Under the pieces are notes generated by a model. That model did not search any database and was not told the origin of the DNA. It saw only the letters and a list, made by a program, of their open reading frames with translations. 35,210 bases of DNA, from contig JABARW010000004.1 of the NCBI GenBank assembly GCA_019186845.1, positions 153,164-188,373 on the forward strand. Direction: 5' to 3'. Below are positions 1 through 8,236 of this stretch, one piece after another (the stretch's first letter is position 1; each line of letters begins with the position of its first letter). The position numbers and the translations under genes are program-made. The DNA is from Planctomycetota bacterium. Lineage in GTDB: Bacteria > Planctomycetota > UBA8742 > UBA2392.

Positions 1-1
1 T

Positions 2-910
2 ACCGCCAATGTGCGTCAGTATGGTCTGCTGGTCGGTGAAGTGACCGGCGACGACGAAGTTGAAGGCCGCAAGGTGGGAGTGGGCCGCTTTGCCGAGGAG
101 GAGCGCGCCAAAGCCATCATTGCTGACGTGGACCGCAAGGTGGGCGACAATCGCGAGCGCAGCCGCCTCGCCGAGCGCGCCATCAATGAAACCGCGAAGA
201 CCGATGGCGATCTTTCCAACCTGGCATTGGAAAACGAGCGCAACTTCGCCGACGAATTCAATATCCGTGACGGCCAGATCAAGGAAGATGCCACCAAGTT
301 CGAGGCCGAAAAATTGGCGCACGAAGCCGACCGCAAGGCCTTTGTCGAAGTCGTCAAGCGCATTGCCCGTATCAAGCAGCAGGTGCCGGTCAAGCGCGCC
401 GACGCTGACGGTCGAATCACCTACAGCGATGACCGTCGCAAGAGCCTGCATATCGACCTTGGCCGCATGGACGGCGTCAAGGCCGGCCAGCGTTTCGAGG
501 TTTGGCGCTACGACGGCTTCGAGAAGGACGTCATGCTGGGCGTGATTGAGATTGTGCGCACCCTTTCGGACTACACCAGCCTCTGCACCGTGCTCGAACT
601 GGCCGATGAGAACACGCCGATCCGCAAGGGCGACGCCATCGTCAGCCGCATATGGCACAATGGTCGCTTCCTCAGCGTGGCACTGCACGGCACTTATGAG
701 CCTCCCAAGGTCGCCTACTCCCGTGAGCGCTTGACCGAATTGCTCAAGCAGGCGGGTGTGCGCGTCGTTGAAAAGGTCCAGCCAGGTACGGACATCGTGG
801 TGACCGGCAGCGATCTCTACAACGACAACTGGTACCGCCAGGCTCGCGACAGCCTCCGCTTTGAAACCATCAGCGAAGAGGAGCTTCGGCTCTACGTCGA
901 CCCGCGCTAG
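2..910 (+). CDS. 5'-truncated protein: coiled coil, beta-barrel-like domain, BRCT-like tail
   Basis: The frame is already open at base 2 and ends with TAG at 908-910, so the true start lies outside the window. A GTG at 11 is in frame but there is no reason to prefer it. Roughly residues 25-125 are charged and helical, probably a coiled coil. Next comes a beta-rich segment with a 'DLGRMDGVKAGQRFEVW' pattern, then 'GVIEIVRT' and 'IRKGDAIVSRIW'. That resembles the small barrel at the C-terminus of FlgT-like proteins ('G..GV..GDRFEV'). The last 50 residues ('VRVVEKVQPGTDIVVTGSD') look BRCT-like. I do not recognise a specific family and no enzyme motif is visible. The terminator just downstream suggests it ends its transcription unit. 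Confidence 0.7.
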   Translation, partial: TANVRQYGLLVGEVTGDDEVEGRKVGVGRFAEEERAKAIIADVDRKVGDNRERSRLAERAINETAKTDGDLSNLALENERNFADEFNIRDGQIKEDATKFEAEKLAHEADRKAFVEVVKRIARIKQQVPVKRADADGRITYSDDRRKSLHIDLGRMDGVKAGQRFEVWRYDGFEKDVMLGVIEIVRTLSDYTSLCTVLELADENTPIRKGDAIVSRIWHNGRFLSVALHGTYEPPKVAYSRERLTELLKQAGVRVVEKVQPGTDIVVTGSDLYNDNWYRQARDSLRFETISEEELRLYVDPR

Positions 911-965
911 CATTCATGCGATGGCGGCTGGTTGCTGGTTGTTTATCACCCATCCGGCTGTGTCT

Positions 966-1002
966 CATCGGGGCGGCCCAAAGGCCGCCCCGATGCTTTT
1001 CT
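966..1002 (+). terminator. Intrinsic terminator after the first gene
   Basis: A perfect 13-bp stem (966-978 pairs with 983-995; left arm catcggggcggcc) closes a 4-base CAAA loop and is followed by CTTTTCT. It lies 55 bases after the stop codon of the first gene. This is the cleanest terminator in the window. The T run is short, so it may be somewhat leaky. Confidence 0.8.
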
Positions 1003-1091
1003 GTGCCCCGAATCTCCAGTTCAAACGCCCAGTCAATTGCACCTTGTCTCCGTGACGCGTATCATGGGCCCCTTCGGAGGCTCGCCACGCG

Positions 1092-2984
1092 ATGGCCCAA
1101 CTGACGCAGGAGCAAGAGGCCTTTCTGCGGCAGCGCATGCCGGAGGCTTACGCGCCGGTGCGCGAGCCCGTTGTTTACATTCGTGACTGGCTCAACATCA
1201 AAAAGATGATCCATGCCGCGCCCGAGCCCGAATCGGCGAGGCTGGAACTCGTGGGCCTGGCTGACCCCATGCCGGGAGTGCCCCATGCGGAACTTCAGAA
1301 CACCGTGCGCAAGGCTTGCCAGGCCATCAGCCTGGACCGCGACTGCGCCGACGCCTATGCCCTTGTCGTCCGCGCCGTCGTGCAGCTCTCCAGTTACGAT
1401 GAACTCACAGTGCACCCCTTTCCCTTGCGCGAGGTGCTGCCCCTGGCGCAGCGCGGCCGACAGGTCGGGCCCAACAGCGTGCACTGCTGGCAGGCCCTGA
1501 TTACGGTCAACATCCACCTCAAGCGCTGGGACTCAGTGACGGAGCAGATGGCGCAGTACCGCGCCAAGAACCTCGATGCCAAGATCGGTGCGGAGCTCGG
1601 CCTGCTGGCCTCCAAGGCACAGGAGCTCTGGGCCGACGTTGTCCAGTGGTACGACAAGCTGCTGGCCCTGGCCCAGACCTCGGCGGAACGCGCCGAACTC
1701 CACGGCCACAAGGGTATGGCCTATCTCAGACTCAAGCAGCCCAAGGAAGCCGACGCTTCGTTCTACCGTGCCATGGTGGAAGGCGGAGAAATCAGCTGGG
1801 TGGCTCACCAGTGGTCTCAGCTCAAAGACCAGCTCGGCAAGCGCCCTGCTGCCATTGAACTCAACCGTCGTGCAGTTGCCTTTGACCCGGAGAACCGCGC
1901 GGCAAAGGTCTTCGCCGAGAACCTGCGCGCTCCCTTTCGCCGCTTTGGCCACCCTTTTCCCGGTCCCAGCGCTCTCGACGAAGAGAAAGTGCGCGGCATT
2001 GCGCTGGCCGGCTGCGATCCTGCCGTGCTGGCCTCCGAAAGGCTAAAGCCCTACGAGGCCCCCAAGAGTGTCACGCGCATCATGTCCCGCCGCACCACCT
2101 TGAAGGCCGAGGGCAAGTCCGGGCCGGCCCACCTGCTGACCGGCGAGGGCGCCATCTCCCTGGCCCGGGCACTTACACCCGAGGAAAGTGACGACAACGA
2201 CGAAACTGCCGTCGGCACGGGATACCTGCAGCAGATGCAGGATGAACTCAATCGGCCCAAGACTGAAAAGGCCGACAAGAAAGACGACAAGGGGCTGCTC
2301 GTTCCGCGCGATGCCGCGGTGCCGGCCATCATGCCCAACACGCGCACCATCCGTAACACATCCGCGCCCGCAAAACACAAGGAGCCTGCGCCTGGTCCCT
2401 CAACGCGCGTGGTGCGTCGCCCGCCCCCCGTACCCCTGGGCCAGACCAGGGCGCCCATCGTGGCGCCGCCCACAGAAGCCCACGAGGACCAGCCCGCCAA
2501 GCCCAAGCCCGGCGCCTATGTCCGGCCCGCTACCGGCCAGTTCAGCGTGCCGCCCAAGGCGCCCGGCGAAAGCGCCACCAAGCCGGCCACAGGCCAGCTC
2601 CCCCTGTTACCGGCGGATGCGCCAGCCTCCCCGCGCCCCGGTGACCCCACGACCCAGTTGCGCCGTACGGCTGCACCTCCGCCCCTGCCGCCGCGCGCGG
2701 CATTGCCCATTCCCGTGCCGGGGTTGAGCCTGCCGTCCCCGCCGCTGCCGGCCGCGGAGCCCGCCCCCGCGCCCGTCGATGAGACCACCAAGGACCCTGA
2801 GTTGGCCGCGGAGTTGGCCGTGGAAACGCCGCGCAAGGCACCCTCGGCGGAAGACGTGGAGACGCGCAAAGTGAAACCCTCGCCCGAGGGCGAACATGAC
2901 CAGGACCACTCGCGCGACGTTGAGGGCATCGAGGACTCTCTTGTGGACCTGACCGAGCCTGAAGAACTCAAGCCCGATGCCTGA
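1092..2984 (+). CDS. TPR-repeat protein with long proline-rich C-terminal tail
   Basis: A 630-residue protein with no signal peptide or membrane segment, so probably cytoplasmic. Residues about 65-275 are helical with TPR-like spacing ('ADAYALVVRAVVQL', 'HGHKGMAYLRLKQPKEADASFYRAM', 'AAIELNRRAVAFDPENRAA'), indicating a protein-protein interaction scaffold. Residues about 330-630 are low-complexity: a charged linker, then a Pro/Ala-rich stretch (about 400-570) with short repeats such as 'PATGQ', and an acidic end. Tails like this are common in signalling or scaffold proteins of large-genome bacteria. The ATG at 1092 follows the upstream terminator by about 90 bases, so the gene probably has its own promoter. 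The partner and function are not known. Confidence 0.75.
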   Translation: MAQLTQEQEAFLRQRMPEAYAPVREPVVYIRDWLNIKKMIHAAPEPESARLELVGLADPMPGVPHAELQNTVRKACQAISLDRDCADAYALVVRAVVQLSSYDELTVHPFPLREVLPLAQRGRQVGPNSVHCWQALITVNIHLKRWDSVTEQMAQYRAKNLDAKIGAELGLLASKAQELWADVVQWYDKLLALAQTSAERAELHGHKGMAYLRLKQPKEADASFYRAMVEGGEISWVAHQWSQLKDQLGKRPAAIELNRRAVAFDPENRAAKVFAENLRAPFRRFGHPFPGPSALDEEKVRGIALAGCDPAVLASERLKPYEAPKSVTRIMSRRTTLKAEGKSGPAHLLTGEGAISLARALTPEESDDNDETAVGTGYLQQMQDELNRPKTEKADKKDDKGLLVPRDAAVPAIMPNTRTIRNTSAPAKHKEPAPGPSTRVVRRPPPVPLGQTRAPIVAPPTEAHEDQPAKPKPGAYVRPATGQFSVPPKAPGESATKPATGQLPLLPADAPASPRPGDPTTQLRRTAAPPPLPPRAALPIPVPGLSLPSPPLPAAEPAPAPVDETTKDPELAAELAVETPRKAPSAEDVETRKVKPSPEGEHDQDHSRDVEGIEDSLVDLTEPEELKPDA

Positions 2985-3061
2985 TCGCCAGGGCCGCTGC
3001 GGGCGGGTGCTTGTGGCAAGCCGCGGGCCGGTCCTTGTGGCATGGCAGCAGCGTGATCGCC

Positions 3062-3637
3062 CTAGCCAAGGCCGAGTTTCAGGCGCATGCGCTGTTTTCC
3101 CCTGCCCTTGCGGTCGGCGGCCTTGAAGCCCGCGGCCGTAAAGGTGCTGACCACACCCGTCCAGGCAAAGGCGCCCAGCTTCTTCTGGCCGTCATGGGGC
3201 TTTATGGGGTAGCCCTCGGCGATTTCGGCGCCTTCCTCGCGAAGGCAGGCCAGAGCGAACTCGAGCAATTGCGCGGAGAGGCCCTGCCTGCGAAAGCCCG
3301 CCTTCACGTAAAAGCAGGGCAGCGACCACACGCGCGCGGCGTCGTCACAGGCCAGCGAGGGCGCGCGGTTGAGCTTGGCAAAGCTCGTGCGCGGCCCAAA
3401 CGCGCACCAGCCCACCGGCTCGCCATCGGCAAAGGCAAGCACACCCCGCGCTTCTCCGCTTTGAACCAGTTTGCGAAGGCGCTTCTTGGCGGGGTCACCC
3501 TTGACGTCGTTCCACCTCTCGCCTCTTTCCGTGCGCCAGTGCATGCACCAGCAACCGCCGCAAGCGCCGTTCTTGCCAAAGAGCTTCTCAAGGGCGGGCC
3601 AGAGCGCGGGCGTGAGTTGCTTGAGTTCGAGGTTCAT
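3062..3637 (-). CDS. GNAT-family N-acetyltransferase
   Basis: A 191-residue protein. The core GNAT acetyl-CoA-binding motif is visible at residues 107-121: 'LPCFYVKAGFRRQGLS' combines beta-strand 4 with the R-R-Q-G-L pyrophosphate-binding loop. An N-terminal Cys/Trp-rich motif (CGGCWC, residues 26-31, then MHWR) is typical of a GNAT subgroup often found as stand-alone genes; its substrate is unknown. The gene is convergent with the TPR gene (77-base gap) and divergent from the small gene at 3819. No strong Shine-Dalgarno site precedes the ATG at 3637. The family call is secure; the substrate cannot be inferred. Confidence 0.85.
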   Translation of the reverse strand: MNLELKQLTPALWPALEKLFGKNGACGGCWCMHWRTERGERWNDVKGDPAKKRLRKLVQSGEARGVLAFADGEPVGWCAFGPRTSFAKLNRAPSLACDDAARVWSLPCFYVKAGFRRQGLSAQLLEFALACLREEGAEIAEGYPIKPHDGQKKLGAFAWTGVVSTFTAAGFKAADRKGRGKQRMRLKLGLG

Positions 3638-3818
3638 GGAATGTCCGGCTTGAAGGGAAGGACCGCGAATCTTGCACGGGGGATGCGGCGGCGCAAGGGC
3701 CGGGCATTTTTGTCGCGTCGCGGCCTATGCTGGGCGGCGCGGATCAAAGCCGCACCCCACGGCGGGAATAGCCGTCTGTAGGGGCGATTTGGGAGTCGCC
3801 CTTGTACAGGAGATAGTC

Positions 3819-4280
3819 ATGGGTGGTTTTCGCAGGAGGTTGCGCCGGCAGGCGCGTGAGGCAGCCAAGCAGCTGGTCAGTCAGGGCGTGCCGCCGCGGG
3901 AGTTTGGCCGCGTGGTGGAGGATGCCCGCGTGGGCCGCGTGCTGTTGCGGGTGATCGAGGAAATGGAGAAGCGTCTCGATGGCGGCGAGGGCAAGGTCAG
4001 CGTGCGCGAAGGGCTGGCGGCGATCAAGGAGATCCGCCAGATGAAAGCCGCGCAGCAGAAGGCGCTGGAAGAGTCCGCCGAGTTCGAGGAGGCGCAGGCC
4101 CTGCAGGAGGAGTTGGCGGCCCGCAGAGACGCCATTTCCCGGTGGGCCGGAACCATGGCCGAAGAACTGGGGGAAAGGCTGAAGGAACCCGCCAACAAAC
4201 TGAACTCCGGCGCGGCCGCGCAAGCCCATACGACGCCCCGGGCCTCGACGGCGCAAGGGGACATTTGCGCCGCAAGCTGA
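3819..4280 (+). CDS. Small helical protein of unknown function
   Basis: I place the start at ATG 3819 because AGGAGA lies 6-7 bases upstream (3807-3812) and the protein then begins 'MGGFRRRLRRQAREAAKQL', a basic helix. The frame is open further upstream to 3672, but that extension is Gly/Ala/Arg-rich and not protein-like. The 153-residue product is almost entirely helical and charged (residues about 10-115), with a disordered Ala/Thr-rich end. A small hairpin (3782-3787 with 3796-3801) sits just before the ribosome-binding site and could affect translation. I do not recognise the family. A strong nested hairpin follows the stop codon. Confidence 0.6.
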   Translation: MGGFRRRLRRQAREAAKQLVSQGVPPREFGRVVEDARVGRVLLRVIEEMEKRLDGGEGKVSVREGLAAIKEIRQMKAAQQKALEESAEFEEAQALQEELAARRDAISRWAGTMAEELGERLKEPANKLNSGAAAQAHTTPRASTAQGDICAAS

Positions 4281-4284
4281 CCAG

Positions 4285-4343
4285 CGTTCGGCGCCATCAC
4301 GCCGGGGCCCACGGGCCCCGGCTGCCGCCGAACGTAGCTCTTT
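4285..4343 (+). terminator. Nested hairpin, probable terminator
   Basis: The outer arms CGTTCGGCG (4285-4293) and CGCCGAACG (4326-4334) enclose a second perfect stem (4301-4310 with 4313-4322, very GC-rich). TAGCTCTTT follows. It starts 5 bases after the stop of the small gene at 3819-4280, which fits a terminator for that gene. The remaining gap to 4567 lies between convergent genes; I see no gene in it. Confidence 0.55.
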
Positions 4344-4567
4344 GACAGTCAATTGCGCGCTGCGGCTGTGTGGTGCGCACGACCGAAGGACCCCAACCTC
4401 GCGCTGCGGTCTTCTCACCTTGACGGACAAGGCCGGAGAATTGCGGCCTTGGGGTTGCTTACAAGCTGTGCAGCCCGTGCATGGCATGAGCCGACCAACG
4501 CTATACCCATGGCGCGCCGCAGGGTGCCGGGTGTCATCGCCTGTCGCTTGCCTCGGTGCGACTCGGG

Positions 4568-6259
4568 CTAGAACATCCCCACGATTTCGCCTTTTTCGTT
4601 GATGTCGATGTTCTGGCCGCCGGGGTTCTTGCCCAGGCCGGGCATGGTCATCATGTCGCCGCAGAGCAAATAGACAAAGCCGGCACCGGCGGATAGCCGC
4701 GCGTCTTTGATGGGCAGTGTCCAGCCTGAGGGCGCACCCAGCATCTTGGGGTCGTGGCTGAAACTGTACTGCGTTTTGGCCATGCACACCGGCAGCTTGC
4801 CGAAGCCGGCCTCTTCGAAGGCTTTGATGCGCTTGCTGGCTTCAGGCGTGTATTCGACATCCTTGGCGCCGTAGATCTTCGTGGCGATGGCCTCGACCTT
4901 CTTCTTGATCGGCAGATCACTGTCATACGTTAGCTTGAACTCGCGCTTGGGCTCTTCGCAGGCCTTCACGAGCGCCTTGGCAAACGCGGCACCGCCCTCG
5001 CCGCCTTTGGCGAAAACTTCGCTCAGCACGCAATCGCTGGCTCCCGCCGCGAGCGAGGCTTTGCGCACCATTTCGATCTCCTTTTCGCTCTCCGTGCCGA
5101 ACACGTTGATGGCGACGACGACCGGCACGCCAAACGAAAGCACGTTTTTGATATGGCGCGTCAGGTTGGGGATGCCGGCTTCGAGGCTCTTGAGATCTTC
5201 CTTGACGATGCCGTCGGGCAGGGGCTTTCCGGGCACAATCTTGAAGTTGCCGCTCTGACTCTTGAGCGCGCGGATCGTGGCCACGAGGCCGGCGGCGTCG
5301 GGGCGCAGGCCGCTTTGGCGGCACTTGATGTTGAAGAACTTCTCGGCGCCCATGTCCGCGCCAAAGCCTGATTCGGTCACCACATAGTCGGCCACTTTCA
5401 GCGCGACGCGGTCGGCGACAACGCTCGAGTTGCCGTGGGCGATGTTCGCAAAGGGGCCCGCGTGCACGAAAGCGAGCGAGCCGCCAATCGTCTGCAGGAT
5501 GTTGGGTTTGATGGCGTCGCGCAGGATCGCCGTCATGGCGCCCGCGACTTTGATGTCCTCAGCGGTGACGGCTTTGCCGTCCTTGTTGAAGCCGACGACC
5601 ATGCGGCCCAGGCGCCGACGCATGTCATGGATGTTCTCCGCCAGGGCCAGAATCGCCATGACTTCGCTGGCGACGGCGATGTCAAAGCCCGTCTCCCGCG
5701 GAATGCCGTTGCCCTGCAGGCCGGTGATAATGTTGCGGATGTCGCGGTCGTTGATGTCCATGCCGCGGCGGATGTTGATGGTGTCAACGTCGATGCCCAG
5801 CTCGTTGCCGTTGAACAGGTGATTGTCCAGGAAAGCGCAAGCCAGGTTGTTCGCGGCCTGAACGGCGTGGATGTCGCCGGTCAGGTGAATGTTCAGGTCT
5901 TCGGGCGGGATTACCTGGGCGTGGCCGCCGCCGGCTGCGCCACCCTTGATGCCGAACACCGGTCCCAGCGATGCCTGGCGAATGCAGCAGGCGGCCTTCT
6001 TGCCGATGTGTGTCAAACCCATGGTGACGCCGACAGTGTTGGTCGTCTTGCCTTCTCCCAGCGGCGTGGGCGAGATGGCAGTGATATCGATGTACTTTCC
6101 GTTGGGTTTGTCTTTGAGGCGATCAACGATGCTGAGGCGAACTTTGGCTTTGACGTCGCCGTAAAGGTCGATTTCGTCGCGGTTGATGCCGTAACGCCTG
6201 GCGATGTTTTCGATAGGTTCCAGCTTCGCGGCGCGCGCGATTTCCTGATCAGGCTTCAT
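4568..6259 (-). CDS. fhs: Formate-tetrahydrofolate ligase
   Basis: This enzyme joins formate to tetrahydrofolate using ATP, giving 10-formyl-THF for one-carbon metabolism. It acts in the cytoplasm. The 563-residue length matches the family (about 555-560). The ATP-binding loop PTPLGEGKTT is at residues 64-73, followed by 'TVGVTMGLTHIGKKA', 'RQASLGPVFGIKGGAAGGG' and 'NLHLTGD'-like (here 'NIHLTGDIHAV') segments diagnostic of FTHFS. The C-terminus ends 'MTMPGLGKNPGGQNIDI', also typical. The gene stands alone, convergent with the small gene to its left and divergent from the beta-helix gene. Presence of fhs alone does not show a Wood-Ljungdahl pathway; it is also used in ordinary folate metabolism. 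Confidence 0.97.
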   Translation of the reverse strand: MKPDQEIARAAKLEPIENIARRYGINRDEIDLYGDVKAKVRLSIVDRLKDKPNGKYIDITAISPTPLGEGKTTNTVGVTMGLTHIGKKAACCIRQASLGPVFGIKGGAAGGGHAQVIPPEDLNIHLTGDIHAVQAANNLACAFLDNHLFNGNELGIDVDTINIRRGMDINDRDIRNIITGLQGNGIPRETGFDIAVASEVMAILALAENIHDMRRRLGRMVVGFNKDGKAVTAEDIKVAGAMTAILRDAIKPNILQTIGGSLAFVHAGPFANIAHGNSSVVADRVALKVADYVVTESGFGADMGAEKFFNIKCRQSGLRPDAAGLVATIRALKSQSGNFKIVPGKPLPDGIVKEDLKSLEAGIPNLTRHIKNVLSFGVPVVVAINVFGTESEKEIEMVRKASLAAGASDCVLSEVFAKGGEGGAAFAKALVKACEEPKREFKLTYDSDLPIKKKVEAIATKIYGAKDVEYTPEASKRIKAFEEAGFGKLPVCMAKTQYSFSHDPKMLGAPSGWTLPIKDARLSAGAGFVYLLCGDMMTMPGLGKNPGGQNIDINEKGEIVGMF

Positions 6260-6592
6260 GGTTGCCCCTGGCGGTTGCGAAAACGGGTCCGGCAGCGGAA
6301 AGGCCCGGAACCAGACCCCTTCTCGGCTGTGATGTTAGCGGGCGCCAGCAGCGGGGCAAGCGTAGCTCAGGACCGTGCAGAGTTCGTTTCGCGGACAAGC
6401 CTCTGGAGCCACGGCTTGACTTCAGCCACTAGGCAAGCCTCCCGCACAGCCTGTGCCTTGCTGGTTAGCAGGGACGCCAAGTTCAGTGAAAACAAAATGG
6501 GCACACCTTCATTGCACGTGGTGGCCGCGCCGTGCAATGCTTGAGTGGAGTGCGAGGCAGATTAAATTGGTGTCTTCGCCCGGGGAATTCCC
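6260..6592. other. Intergenic region between divergent genes (fhs and beta-helix gene)
   Basis: 333 bases with no convincing gene in any frame. It must hold the leftward promoter for fhs and the rightward one for the beta-helix gene. It is locally less GC-rich from about 6480 to 6590. Apart from the candidate promoter at 6541-6568 I see no clear repeat or structured element. Confidence 0.6.
6541..6568 (+). promoter_or_regulatory. Candidate sigma-70-type promoter for the beta-helix gene
   Basis: TTGAGT (6541-6546) and TAAATT (6563-6568) are separated by 16 bases and lie 25 bases before the ATG at 6593. Each hexamer matches 4 of 6 consensus positions. This is weak evidence by itself, but it is the only AT-rich spot close to the start. 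Confidence 0.3.
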
Positions 6593-8203
6593 ATGCGCCT
6601 GAATCTCGCGATATACGGTGTGCTTGCGTTGTTCTGTGCCGTGGCTTGCGCCGAGACTTACTACGCCGACCCGGTGAACGGCAAGGCGGGGAGCCCCGGC
6701 AGCAAGGCGGCGCCCTGGGGTGCGCTGGAGGAAGTGATTTCCAGTGGCGCGCTGGCCAGGCTCAAGGGTGGCGACACACTCCTGCTGCGCGGCGGCAAGC
6801 ATGGGCGGGTGGTGTTTTCGGGCGAGAACACCGAGTTCATCACGATTGCCGCCGATAAAGGCTGCAAGCCGCAACTGAGCTATCTCGAAATCACGGCGGG
6901 CACCAGGTGGCGCATCAAGGGACTGACGATCAGTGCCTCGTTTGCGGAGAAACCCTACGACGATGTGATGGTCAAAGTGGCCGACGGCGGGCCCTCGGGC
7001 GAGATCATCGTTGAGGATTGCTTTGTTTACACCACGCTCGACACCTCGAAGTGGACGGCCAAAGATTGGATGGCCGCCAACTCCGGCATGTTCATGGGCC
7101 GCAACGGCAAAGGCCACGTGTTCCGCAACAACTATGTGTTCAACACGCGCTTTGGCATTGCGCTTTGCAGCGAGGATTCGCTGTGCGAGGGCAACGTGGT
7201 TTCGCACTTCTCCGCCGACGGCATCCGCGTCACGCGCGACGGGCAGATTGTCCAGCACAACGTGATTCGCAACATTTACGTGAGCGACGAAGACGGCGAC
7301 AATAACCACGACGACGCCATCCAGTGTTTTCTCTTCAACAAAGGCACGGGCACTGTGCGCAACGTGACCGTGCGCGAGAACCTGATCATCATGCGGGAAA
7401 GCGAGGCCCAGAAGTGGCAGGCCACGATGCAGGGCATTGGCTTCTTCGACGGGCCGCTGATCAACTTCAGCGTCGAGGGCAATGTGATCAACACCAGCCA
7501 TTGGCACGGCGTGACTCTGTCTGACGCGCAGGATTGCTCGATTCTCAACAACGTTTGCTTCACGCAATGGACGGACACGAAACTTCGCCCCTGGGTTCAG
7601 CTTGGCACCAAGAACGTCGGGCCGGTGAAGGGCAACACCGTCAAAGGCAACTACGCGTACACGTTTGACCTCAAGGCTGACAAAGGCGTTGTTGCCGAGA
7701 AGAACGAACTCGTCACGCCCGACATTCACGCCAAGCGCCAGGCCGATCTGCTCGCGATCATCGAGAAGAAATTCGGCGCCGTGCACTCCGTGGCTTCGTT
7801 TCGCCGCGTCGGCCTCGAGAAAATTCGCTGGCAGGAGGGCGCGGTCATCGAAGAGAACGGCGAGAAAGTCATCGACGCGGCTCAACAAGGCATGGCGGCG
7901 GGCAAGCTGGTCGTGATTTACGTGTACTCGCGCGACGCCAGGAACAAAGCCGCGCTCGAAGCCTGCGAGAAGCTCGAGCGCGAGGTGCTCGAAGACGCGG
8001 CGGTGTGCGAGCAGCTCGACGCCTGCGCCTGCGTGCGCGTGGCGCTTGACGATGAGCTGCCCAAGGATGTGAAGAAGCGCTACGCCATCGGAAGCCGCGC
8101 GCCGTGCATCATCGTGCTGGACAAAGACGGCAAGAAGTTATGGGAAGGAGCCTCGCCGTCTGCCAAAGCTCTGGCGTCGAAGTTGAAGGACCTGCGGGGC
8201 TGA
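6593..8203 (+). CDS. Secreted right-handed beta-helix protein with thioredoxin-like C-terminal domain
   Basis: A 536-residue protein. Residues 1-20 form a signal peptide with likely cleavage after AVACA, so the product is exported. Residues about 22-400 show the short beta-strand/turn periodicity of right-handed parallel beta-helices: 'VFRNNYVFNTRFGIALC', 'CEGNVVSHFSADGIRV', 'QHNVIRNIYV', 'VRENLIIM', 'VEGNVINT'. The opening 'YYADPVNGKAGSPGSKAAPWGAL' is typical of polysaccharide-lyase or pectate-lyase-like proteins. Residues about 425-536 resemble a thioredoxin fold ('KLVVIYVYSRDARN', then 'GSRAPCIIVLDKDGKKL' with the cis-Pro loop), but the CxxC is absent, so redox activity is unlikely. The substrate may be a polysaccharide; this is inference. 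No catalytic lyase residues could be assigned. Confidence 0.75.
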   Translation: MRLNLAIYGVLALFCAVACAETYYADPVNGKAGSPGSKAAPWGALEEVISSGALARLKGGDTLLLRGGKHGRVVFSGENTEFITIAADKGCKPQLSYLEITAGTRWRIKGLTISASFAEKPYDDVMVKVADGGPSGEIIVEDCFVYTTLDTSKWTAKDWMAANSGMFMGRNGKGHVFRNNYVFNTRFGIALCSEDSLCEGNVVSHFSADGIRVTRDGQIVQHNVIRNIYVSDEDGDNNHDDAIQCFLFNKGTGTVRNVTVRENLIIMRESEAQKWQATMQGIGFFDGPLINFSVEGNVINTSHWHGVTLSDAQDCSILNNVCFTQWTDTKLRPWVQLGTKNVGPVKGNTVKGNYAYTFDLKADKGVVAEKNELVTPDIHAKRQADLLAIIEKKFGAVHSVASFRRVGLEKIRWQEGAVIEENGEKVIDAAQQGMAAGKLVVIYVYSRDARNKAALEACEKLEREVLEDAAVCEQLDACACVRVALDDELPKDVKKRYAIGSRAPCIIVLDKDGKKLWEGASPSAKALASKLKDLRG

Positions 8204-8236
8204 GAGTCCGCCTCCCTGGTGCGCGCTGCAGGATGC

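Noticed and set aside
2982..3061. Direct repeat TGATCGCC in the gap between the TPR and GNAT genes
   Set aside because: Only 8 bases, two copies, no associated element; likely chance.
3672..3818. Upstream extension of the small helical protein
   Set aside because: Lacks a ribosome-binding site and reads as low-quality coding sequence, whereas ATG 3819 has AGGAGA in place.
6509..7888. 459-residue minus-strand frame opposite the beta-helix gene
   Set aside because: The plus strand has a signal peptide and beta-helix repeats; the minus frame is His/Val/Ala-rich without recognisable domains.
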